From Terriglobales bacterium (GTDB lineage: Bacteria > Acidobacteriota > Terriglobia > Terriglobales > Acidobacteriaceae): 64,000 nucleotides of DNA. Numbering within the stretch: position 1 is the stretch's first letter; every line of letters starts with the position of its first letter. Shown in pieces: positions 40,812-48,192 of this stretch. The notes below the pieces were generated by a model. That model worked only from the letters and a program-made list of their open reading frames with translations, was not told the DNA's origin and made no database searches. Location of the stretch: NCBI GenBank assembly GCA_025462725.1, contig JAOAPE010000008.1, positions 248,001-312,000 of the forward strand, written 5' to 3'. The position numbers and the translations under genes were made by a program.

Positions 40812-42017
40812 TTGGACAGCAAATTCAGTGACAACCATGAACTGCGCGTACTTGTAGTTGCTCCTTCGGGGCGCGATGCCGAACTCATTTGCCAGGTACT
40901 GCGCACAGCGGAGATTGCATGCGAACCTTGCGCTACCGTCGATCAGGCCTATGCTCAACTTGCGCTTCCTACGGGTGCGATGATCTTGGCAGAAGAGTCG
41001 CTTACTCCTGAGCTTGTGCAGAGTTTTAAGGAACTCCTGTGTAGTCAACCGCCCTGGTCTGACTTCCCCCTGGTATTGCTTACGCTTTCCGGGAACGTCA
41101 GCCTATCCACTCAGAAACGCAGTGAATTGCGCCAACCGCTTGGAAATATCCTGTTGCTCGAACGCCCCATTCGCCCTGAAACCTTGGTCAGCACGGTGAA
41201 GATTGCCTTGCGCGCTCGAGCACGTCAATATCAGGTGCGTGATCAATTGGAAAAACAGAAGCTGGCCGAAGTCGCTTTGCGCCAATCAGAAAAGCTCGCC
41301 ATCGCTGGGCGACTGGCCGCCAGCATTGCGCATGAAATCAACAATCCCCTAGAAGCAGTCACCAACCTTCTGTATCTCATTCAAACCAGCGAATCCATGA
41401 AGGACATGAAGAAATATGCTGACATGGCCTCAGAGGAGCTCGTCCGCGTCTCTGAGATAGCTTCGCATACGCTGAAATTTCATCGTCAGCCCAGCGGTCC
41501 CACTTTGATCAGCATGCCGGAGGTATTAGATTCCGTGCTGTCATTACATCGTCAGCGTTTGAAGTCTTGCGGCATCATCGTGGAAAAAGAATACGAAGAT
41601 GTCTTACCAGTGATGGGTCTCTCCGGAGAATTGAGACAGGTCTTTGCCAACCTGATTGGGAATTCGATCGATGCCATGCGCTTTGGCGGGACCTTGAAAG
41701 TTCGCATGCGTAATGTGCTGGAACCGGTCAATGGCCGCAGACCAGGTGTCCGAGTGATGATTGCCGACAGCGGCACAGGTATTTCGGCTGAAGTGAGGAA
41801 GCGACTCTTTCAACCCTTTTTCAGCACGAAGGGCACAACTGGAACCGGGCTTGGACTTTGGGTCAGTTCTTCCATTGTTCAGAAACACAATGGCACGGTA
41901 CGAGTGAAAAGCTCCACGAATCCCGACAATTCCGGGACCGTATTCTCCATCTTTATCCCCACTGAACAGAAAAGCTTGGAACTTCTGAAATCCGAGATGA
42001 CTCAAAACATCGCGTAA
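40812..42017 (+). CDS. Histidine kinase with degenerate receiver domain
   Basis: This 401-residue cytosolic kinase starts at a TTG directly after the KaiC-like stop. Residues 11-135 have the receiver fold (LRVLVVAPSGRDAELICQVL), but the phospho-acceptor strand reads GAMILAEESL with Ala-Glu where Asp should be, so it cannot be phosphorylated normally. A short coiled coil leads to the H-box with His174 (ASIAHEINNPLEAV), then N-box (NLIGNSIDAM), G1 (DSGTGIS) and G2 (GTGLGLW). No membrane helix is present. It probably reads the KaiC-like ATPase through its pseudo-receiver. The cognate response regulator is not in the window. Confidence 0.9.
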   Translation: MDSKFSDNHELRVLVVAPSGRDAELICQVLRTAEIACEPCATVDQAYAQLALPTGAMILAEESLTPELVQSFKELLCSQPPWSDFPLVLLTLSGNVSLSTQKRSELRQPLGNILLLERPIRPETLVSTVKIALRARARQYQVRDQLEKQKLAEVALRQSEKLAIAGRLAASIAHEINNPLEAVTNLLYLIQTSESMKDMKKYADMASEELVRVSEIASHTLKFHRQPSGPTLISMPEVLDSVLSLHRQRLKSCGIIVEKEYEDVLPVMGLSGELRQVFANLIGNSIDAMRFGGTLKVRMRNVLEPVNGRRPGVRVMIADSGTGISAEVRKRLFQPFFSTKGTTGTGLGLWVSSSIVQKHNGTVRVKSSTNPDNSGTVFSIFIPTEQKSLELLKSEMTQNIA

Positions 42018-42077
42018 AGTCTGTAATATCTCCTGCAAGAACCCCACAGTGATGCGTTCTACTTGCAGAGGTGATGC

Positions 42078-42530
42078 ATGCTTACATTCTTTCTGGCGGC
42101 AGCTCTTTTGTTCGGCGGCGTTTCGACTCTCTCCGGAAAAGCGGATTCCACTGCGTATCGGTTCGGTACCGTTCATCGCTCTTGTGCGCCCTGGGACGGC
42201 ACCGCCCTCGCGTTTGACCTCAGAAGAAATGCCAAAGCCGAGGACAATTCTCCCCGCATCTCAATCTCTATCTACAAAGATATTCCGCACGGGCAAGTCG
42301 CCGCGCCACTCACCTTTCCCATAGACATCCACGAGAACATGGGCAATGCCGCTACCCGGTGTGCCAAACCAGGTGGATGTTGGCCCGCGTCAAAGGGTAC
42401 GGTCACGTTGTCGAACTTCGAGGAAGGGAAGGGAGCATCGGGATCCTACGAACTCTACTTCCAAGACGGCACTGTCGAGCGCGGCAAATTCAACGTTCGC
42501 TGGCAGGAATTCCGCGAGATGTGCGGATAG
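42078..42530 (+). CDS. Small secreted protein of unknown function
   Basis: This 150-residue protein has a short signal peptide (MLTFFLAAALLFGGVSTLSG) and a good ribosome site (GAGGTGATGC). The mature part has four Cys residues (HRSCAPWDG, TRCAKPGGCWP, REMCG), so two disulfides are likely, and beta-type stretches (ALAFDLRRN, ISISIYKD, YELYFQDGTVERG). I recognise no family. It may be an all-beta domain exported to the periplasm. Confidence 0.7.
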   Translation: MLTFFLAAALLFGGVSTLSGKADSTAYRFGTVHRSCAPWDGTALAFDLRRNAKAEDNSPRISISIYKDIPHGQVAAPLTFPIDIHENMGNAATRCAKPGGCWPASKGTVTLSNFEEGKGASGSYELYFQDGTVERGKFNVRWQEFREMCG

Positions 42531-42589
42531 CCATTCGCGCGTGCATCTTTCCCCAACGCGTGTGATACAAGATTAAGGACGCCACACGC

Positions 42590-43519
42590 ATGTCTGACTC
42601 CCGTCTCGCGCCCAAGCATTACTTCGCTTTCGCCCTGCTCTGCGCGATATGGGGCAGCACATGGCTCGCGATCCGCGTGGTCGTCCGGGACTTTCCGCCA
42701 TTCCGCGCCGCAGCAATGCGATTCGTCATCGGCGCCGTCTTACTATTCCTGCTCGCTCTGATCCAACGCGCTCCGTTGCCGGCGAACCGTGGCGAGTGGC
42801 GCGCCATAGTAATCCTCAGTGTGACAATGATGGCCCTACCTTACGGACTGATTTTCTGGGCCGAGCAGCACATCACATCCTCGATGACAGCGGTCCTTTA
42901 CTCATCACTTCCACTGACTGTCGCGCTGATCACGCCGGCAATGACGGGACGCCCAGTCCCTCGTGCCGCGATTTACAGTATGCTCGTCGCGATTGGCGGC
43001 ATTGCACTCCTGTTTGAAGTGGATCTGCGCGCATCAGTGAATTCACTCCTCGGAGGGACAGCGGTGCTCATCGCCGTGCTCTCCAGTGCCTTCTCATCAA
43101 TTTTCGCGAAGCAAAACACGGGCAACGTTCACCCCGTCGTTGCTACCGGATTGCAACTCATCATCGGCTCCGCGTTCCTCGGAATTGTCAGCGTCGTCAT
43201 GGAATCTCACGAGCCAACAATCTGGACGCGGTCTTCTGTCACCGCTCTCGTCTTCCTCGCAGCATTCGGTTCCGCTGTAGCATTCGCTGTTTTCTATTGG
43301 CTGCTGCGACACATGCACGCGTATCAGCTTTCGACTATCAATCTCATCACTCCGTTCGTCGCCATCGCGGAAGGCGCATTGATACTGCATGAATTCATCA
43401 CGGGCATGATGATGCTGGCGGCCATAGTAGTTTTGGGCGCAGTCGGATTCGTCCTCAAAGCGGAAAGCGACGAGCCTTCGCAACTGAATCTGAGACAATC
43501 AATCCCACCAGAGATTTAA
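42590..43519 (+). CDS. EamA family (DMT superfamily) transporter
   Basis: This 309-residue inner-membrane protein has about ten transmembrane helices in two EamA repeats (CAIWGSTWLAIRVVVRDFPPF ... and the second half from about residue 160). The first-repeat motif WGSTWLAIR and the helix-end PLTVALI are typical. It probably exports a small metabolite such as an amino acid or purine; the substrate cannot be read. The stop overlaps the start of the next transporter by one base (TAATG). Confidence 0.88.
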   Translation: MSDSRLAPKHYFAFALLCAIWGSTWLAIRVVVRDFPPFRAAAMRFVIGAVLLFLLALIQRAPLPANRGEWRAIVILSVTMMALPYGLIFWAEQHITSSMTAVLYSSLPLTVALITPAMTGRPVPRAAIYSMLVAIGGIALLFEVDLRASVNSLLGGTAVLIAVLSSAFSSIFAKQNTGNVHPVVATGLQLIIGSAFLGIVSVVMESHEPTIWTRSSVTALVFLAAFGSAVAFAVFYWLLRHMHAYQLSTINLITPFVAIAEGALILHEFITGMMMLAAIVVLGAVGFVLKAESDEPSQLNLRQSIPPEI

Positions 43520-44307
43520 TGACGATTTCCGCAATCTTGATTTTGATCGCCATCGGATGCGCCGCCGGAAGCTTTGGCGCGCTTGCCGGCGTTGGTGGCG
43601 GCGCGATCATCACTCCTCTGCTGGCGATTTATTTTCATCTGCCGCTCCACCAGGCGATTGGCATCAGCCTTGTTGCCGTCATTGCCACTTCCACGGCTAC
43701 TTCGTCCATCCATGTCGAACGACACATCACCGACATCCGTCTGGGAATGATTCTCGAACTCTCGACGACAATCGGAGCAGCCATCGCTGCGGTGATTGCC
43801 GCCCGCGTGAGCCGACGAACTATTGCGCTGCTCTTCATCCTATTTCTCGTGTACAGCGCGTCAAGCATGATCAAGCGTGCGTGGACCTCCCGCAGCGAAG
43901 CGCTGCAGACGGACATCCCGGAATACGAAGTAAAAAATATTCCGCTCGGCTTGGCTGGATCAATCTGTGCAGGCGCTCTCTCCGGATTGCTCGGGGTCGG
44001 CGGCGGCGTGATAAAAGTCCCGATCATGTATCTCTTCATGAATGTGCCGTTGCGCGTGGCCACGGCAACCAGCAACTTCATGATCGGAGTGACCGCTGCC
44101 ACCAGCGCCTACATTTATTACGGACGCGGCGACATCCTGCTCCCCGTAGCCGCGCCGCTTGTCGCAGGCGTCTTCGCCGGATCGCTCGTGGGTGCGCGCC
44201 TTGCTCCGCGCATTCGCACAACTTATATTTTGTTCTTATTTATTGGGGTGACGCTCTGGCTGGCAGGACAAATGATCTACAAACTCGCAACCGGCGGCAT
44301 TGGATAA
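43519..44307 (+). CDS. TauE/SafE family membrane permease
   Basis: This 262-residue protein has about eight transmembrane helices in two halves, each opening with the Gly-rich family motif: GSFGALAGVGGGAIITPLL and GALSGLLGVGGGVIKVPIM. The family exports sulfite, sulfoacetate or related anions. The gene is coupled to the EamA gene upstream and is followed after 3 bp by a DUF1634 gene, a frequent partner. Confidence 0.9.
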   Translation: MTISAILILIAIGCAAGSFGALAGVGGGAIITPLLAIYFHLPLHQAIGISLVAVIATSTATSSIHVERHITDIRLGMILELSTTIGAAIAAVIAARVSRRTIALLFILFLVYSASSMIKRAWTSRSEALQTDIPEYEVKNIPLGLAGSICAGALSGLLGVGGGVIKVPIMYLFMNVPLRVATATSNFMIGVTAATSAYIYYGRGDILLPVAAPLVAGVFAGSLVGARLAPRIRTTYILFLFIGVTLWLAGQMIYKLATGGIG

Positions 44308-44310
44308 ACA

Positions 44311-44613
44311 ATGAGCGAAAACAAAACTTCCGCGAACTCAGAACGATACGTCGCTCTCGTCCTGCGGGTGGGAGCGTATGGCTCGTTCGTGCTGCTGCTA
44401 GTGGCGATCGCTTTCTCGCTTGCCGGAATCCCCGATGCTGCGCTTATCTTCGCGAAGGTCGGGGTCATCTTCCTGATGGCGACGCCCACTGTCCGCATCA
44501 TCGCCGCGCTGGCAATGTACATCTCCGAACGTGACAAGACGATGATCCTTGTCTCGCTGGGAGTACTTACAATTGTGATTGTGTCTTCGCTGCTAGGACT
44601 GAAGCTGCATTAA
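44311..44613 (+). CDS. DUF1634 membrane protein
   Basis: This 100-residue protein has three hydrophobic helices: VLRVGAYGSFVLLLVAIAFS, FAKVGVIFLMATPTVRIIAA, and the C-terminal LVSLGVLTIVIVSSLLG. The pattern and the position just after a TauE/SafE permease match DUF1634, thought to be an accessory subunit of such permeases. Three genes (42590-44613) form one operon. It converges on murA with only 6 bp between stops and no clear terminator. Confidence 0.82.
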   Translation: MSENKTSANSERYVALVLRVGAYGSFVLLLVAIAFSLAGIPDAALIFAKVGVIFLMATPTVRIIAALAMYISERDKTMILVSLGVLTIVIVSSLLGLKLH

Positions 44614-44619
44614 ACGGGT

Positions 44620-45924
44620 TCACCCTGCGACAGGTACGCCCATCTTTTTCGGAAGCATTTCGCCGATACGCTTCATCTGGGCTCCAACTCCGCGCAGTTT
44701 CTCTTCGATATTCTCGTATCCGCGATCGATGTGGTAAACACGGTCGATGATCGTCTCGCCATCGGCAACGAGTGCAGCCAACACCAATGACGCTGATGCC
44801 CGCAGGTCTGAGGCCAATACAGCCGCAGAACTCAATTGGGTCTTGCCGCGCACAATCGCGCGGCGTCCCTCGATCTTGATGTTCGCGCCCATGCGGACCA
44901 GTTCTTGCGCATGCATGAAGCGGTTCTCGAAGATGTTCTCTGTGATAATCGACGTTCCTTCGGCCTGGGTGGCAAGCGCCATGAATTGGGCCTGCATGTC
45001 TGTGGGAAAACCCGGATGCTCTTCGGTATTCACGTCCGCGGCTTGCAGGTTTCCGTCTGACATGACACGCACGCCATCGCCAGTCGTCCGGATCTTCACG
45101 CCGCACTCTTCCAGCTTTTGCAGCAGAGCGGAGATGTGTCGCGGATCGCAACCGGAGACCATCAAGTCGCCGCCCGTCAGTGCGCCAGCAATGATGAATG
45201 TTCCCGCTTCAATGCGGTCAGGGATAATGCGATGCTTCGCGCCGTGAAGTTTCGAAACGCCTTTGATCCGGATCGTTGAAGTCCCTTGGCCTTCGATCTT
45301 CGCGCCCATCTTGTTAAGCAGGTCGGCCAAGTCAACGACTTCGGGTTCGCGCGCACAATTCTCCATGATGGTCTCGCCGTCGGCGAGCGTTGCTGCCATC
45401 ATCAAGTCTTCGGTTCCGGTCACGGTGATCTTGTCGAAGTTGATCTGAGCGCCCTTTAGGCGGTCAGTTTTGGCTTCGATGTATCCATGTTCCTGCGTGA
45501 TCACCGCGCCCATTTTTTCCAAGCCTTTGATATGCAGATCAATAGGACGCGCACCGATAGCGCATCCGCCGGGCAGGGAAACCCGCGCTGTTCCCATTCG
45601 CGCTACTAGAGGACCAAGAACCAGCGTGGAAGCGCGCATCGTCTTTACGACTTCATATGCAGCTTCAGGATTCGTGCTCAGGTTCTTGCAGTTGATGGTG
45701 GTGCGATGATGCGCACGGCCATATCCGAGCTCGACTTCCGCGCCGAGTGACATCAACAGCTTTCGCTCTGTCTGAATATCGCGGACATCGGGAATATTTT
45801 CCAAAATCACCGGTTCGTCGGTGAGGATGGCCGCGGCCATCGCCGGCAGTGCAGCATTCTTTGCGCCGCTTATGCGCACTGTTCCCAATAGTGGATTACC
45901 GCCGCGGATCACGAACTTGTCCAT
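44620..45924 (-). CDS. murA: UDP-N-acetylglucosamine 1-carboxyvinyltransferase
   Basis: This 434-residue enzyme transfers enolpyruvate from PEP to UDP-GlcNAc, the first committed step of peptidoglycan synthesis. The N-terminal [21 protein letters not shown] block is standard. The active-site Cys121 lies in [10 protein letters not shown], so fosfomycin sensitivity is expected at this residue. It lies 88 bp downstream of murQ in the same direction, so recycling and synthesis genes may share a transcript. Confidence 0.97.
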   Translation of the reverse strand: MDKFVIRGGNPLLGTVRISGAKNAALPAMAAAILTDEPVILENIPDVRDIQTERKLLMSLGAEVELGYGRAHHRTTINCKNLSTNPEAAYEVVKTMRASTLVLGPLVARMGTARVSLPGGCAIGARPIDLHIKGLEKMGAVITQEHGYIEAKTDRLKGAQINFDKITVTGTEDLMMAATLADGETIMENCAREPEVVDLADLLNKMGAKIEGQGTSTIRIKGVSKLHGAKHRIIPDRIEAGTFIIAGALTGGDLMVSGCDPRHISALLQKLEECGVKIRTTGDGVRVMSDGNLQAADVNTEEHPGFPTDMQAQFMALATQAEGTSIITENIFENRFMHAQELVRMGANIKIEGRRAIVRGKTQLSSAAVLASDLRASASLVLAALVADGETIIDRVYHIDRGYENIEEKLRGVGAQMKRIGEMLPKKMGVPVAG

Positions 45925-46012
45925 TCAGGCAAGGCCCTTTGCTTTCAGATTTGTTTCAATTCTACGCCGCGTCAGGATTTTGCAAATCCGGTGGAACACG
46001 TAGAAATTGCAG

Positions 46013-46975
46013 CTAATCCATCTCTTCTATGGCACGGCGAACGTTACCTTGCACAGCTTCCAAGCGCTGCTGCGCTTCCATCACGGTAACTCCTGTTTTC
46101 AGCGATACCAACGCAACTGGCACGTGATTGCTGGCGATTTTCAATGCCTTTTCTGCCGCCGCACGATCCACTCCCGTCGCTCGCATCAGGATGTTAATCC
46201 CGCGCTCCACCAGTTTCTTGTTCTTCAGGTGAACGTTCACCATCAGATTGCCATAGACATATCCCAATCGCGTGAACGCGCCAGTGGTCAGCATGTTGCA
46301 GATCAACTTCTGCGCCGTACCTGCTTTCATGCGCGTCGAGCCCGATACCACTTCCGGGCCGACTTCCACTTCTATCTCGATGTCCGCAACGCGACCAAGT
46401 TGAGAATCTTTGTTGCAGGAAATCCCAACCGTCACAGCTCCGCGGCTCTTGGCATATTCCACTGCGGCGATCGTATAAGGTGTACGGCCGCTCGCTGCGA
46501 TGCCGACAATCACGTCGTTTCGCGTGGGCCTGCGCTTGGCGATATCTGCCGCGCCCAACTCGCGTGAGTCTTCGTTGAACTCTGCCGCGCTCGCCAGCGC
46601 TCTGGGACCCCCCGCCATCACGTATTGAACCTGGTGCGGGTCAGCGTTGAAGGTAGCCGGACATTCCGACGCATCAATCGCAGCGATTCTCCCGCTGGTT
46701 CCTGCGCCAACATAGATCAGCCGTCCGCCGTTGCTCAGCGCGTGCGCAATGGCTTCGATGGCTTTGGCCACGTTGGGCAGCGCGCGTTTCACGGCAGCCG
46801 CGACTTTGGCGTCTTCAGCATTGATGATCTGCGCGATCTCCAGTGCCGACTTTGTGTCGAAGTTCGCTGACGACCGGTTTTGTTGCTCTGTCCCCAAATG
46901 TCCAAGGTCTACTACGCCATTAGTTGATGATGAACTCGTTTTCTTCTTCGTAGCTGCCATTGCTCCCATTTCCAT
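46013..46975 (-). CDS. murQ: N-acetylmuramic acid 6-phosphate etherase
   Basis: This 320-residue SIS-domain protein cleaves the D-lactyl ether of MurNAc-6-phosphate to give GlcNAc-6-phosphate, a key step in cell-wall recycling. Blocks: LIYVGAGTSGRIAAIDASECPATF with the catalytic Glu, then VGIAASGRTPYTI and GSTRMKAGTAQKL. The N-terminal 20 residues are a Lys/Ser-rich extension. Three ATGs lie at the start; the first (46975) has an AAGG site. It begins 5 bp after the serine hydrolase gene, so the two are co-transcribed. No MurR regulator or MurP/PTS gene is in the window. Confidence 0.96.
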   Translation of the reverse strand: MEMGAMAATKKKTSSSSTNGVVDLGHLGTEQQNRSSANFDTKSALEIAQIINAEDAKVAAAVKRALPNVAKAIEAIAHALSNGGRLIYVGAGTSGRIAAIDASECPATFNADPHQVQYVMAGGPRALASAAEFNEDSRELGAADIAKRRPTRNDVIVGIAASGRTPYTIAAVEYAKSRGAVTVGISCNKDSQLGRVADIEIEVEVGPEVVSGSTRMKAGTAQKLICNMLTTGAFTRLGYVYGNLMVNVHLKNKKLVERGINILMRATGVDRAAAEKALKIASNHVPVALVSLKTGVTVMEAQQRLEAVQGNVRRAIEEMD

Positions 46976-46980
46976 TCGCC

Positions 46981-48081
46981 TTAAGCTAACGCCTCAATGA
47001 TTGCATCGTGAACTGCCGGACGCACCTGTTTGATTGCTTGCGATTGATTGTCCGGCCAAGTGCGGTTTGTAAGTAGAACGATTGATAAATCGCGGGTGGG
47101 ATCGATCCACAGCGAAGTTCCAGTGTACCCAAGATGTCCGTAGCTGTGCGTTGAAAAATGCTTTCCTGATTGCGAAGGCGCCGAGGGAGTGTCCCATCCG
47201 AGTGTGCGTGACGTGCCTGCCGGGAGCGATTCACGCGTGGTAAACAGCTTCACCGTCGCCGGATCGAACAAAGGAGCGCCGACCCGCAACATGCATTGCG
47301 CAAACTTCGTGACATCCAGCGCCGAGCCGAATAGGCCGGCATGCCCGGCAACGCCACCCATCACACTCGCATTCTCGTCATTTACTTCGCCTTGGATCGG
47401 GCGTTTGCGAAAGTCCACTGCGTCCAGCGTGGGCGGGATATGTTGGCGCATTTCTGTGGGAGGACAGAACAGAGTATTGGCCATACCGAGCGGCTTGAAG
47501 ATCTCGCGCGCGCAAATCGAATCCAGCGATTCCTTCACGATTCGCTCCAGCACAACTCCTAACACAATGAATCCAATATCGCTGTAAGCTGCGCGGCTCA
47601 TCGGATCAGCTTCGAGTGGAACCGCGAATGCGGCACGCAGCAGTTCATCCCTTGTCGAGACATCTTCAAAGAATTTGACATGAGAGGGAAGCCCTGACGA
47701 ATGTGCCAGGAGCATCCTGAAGGTGACGTCACGCTTCCGCGCATCTGCGCCCTCTGCGAACTCCGGCACAATTTCGCAGACCCGCTGCTCCAATTGAAAT
47801 TGCCTGTGCTCGTGGAGCAGCATGGCCATTGCAGTTGTCGCAATGACTTTGGTTAGAGACGCCAGATCGAAAACAGTTTCAGGAATCACCGTGGGCGAAT
47901 TCTGGTCGTATGTGAAATGTCCAAAGCTTTCGGCCGTGACCAACTCTCCGCCGACGCTTACCGAAATGGACGCGCCTGGGAATGCTCGGTTAGCAATGGC
48001 CTGGTTGAGCAGGGAACGGACCCGCTCGAATCGCGCATTGTCGCCGATCCTCGGCGCTGTTTCAGGCTTGTTCACCAGCAC
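46981..48081 (-). CDS. Cytosolic beta-lactamase-fold serine hydrolase (AmiE-like)
   Basis: This 366-residue penicillin-binding-protein-like hydrolase has SLTK (Ser75-Lys78), YSDIG for the Tyr motif, and HLGYTG for the third motif. There is no signal peptide, unlike its paralogous domain in the divergent fusion gene. Shared blocks with that domain are MGGVAGHAGLFGSA, LGWDTPS and TGTSLWIDP. The fold family includes the Bacillus N-acetylmuramyl-L-alanine amidase AmiE (YbbE). The position immediately before murQ supports a role in muropeptide cleavage. The substrate is inferred. Confidence 0.87.
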   Translation of the reverse strand: MLVNKPETAPRIGDNARFERVRSLLNQAIANRAFPGASISVSVGGELVTAESFGHFTYDQNSPTVIPETVFDLASLTKVIATTAMAMLLHEHRQFQLEQRVCEIVPEFAEGADARKRDVTFRMLLAHSSGLPSHVKFFEDVSTRDELLRAAFAVPLEADPMSRAAYSDIGFIVLGVVLERIVKESLDSICAREIFKPLGMANTLFCPPTEMRQHIPPTLDAVDFRKRPIQGEVNDENASVMGGVAGHAGLFGSALDVTKFAQCMLRVGAPLFDPATVKLFTTRESLPAGTSRTLGWDTPSAPSQSGKHFSTHSYGHLGYTGTSLWIDPTRDLSIVLLTNRTWPDNQSQAIKQVRPAVHDAIIEALA

Positions 48082-48192
48082 TCCCGCATCTCACAAAGAT
48101 ACCTCATTTCCTCCGTGCCACTTCTCCGTCCAAAGTGCTAATCTCATCTTCTCCGGATTCAAAACTGAACAGGTTCTACAAACGTCCAATCA

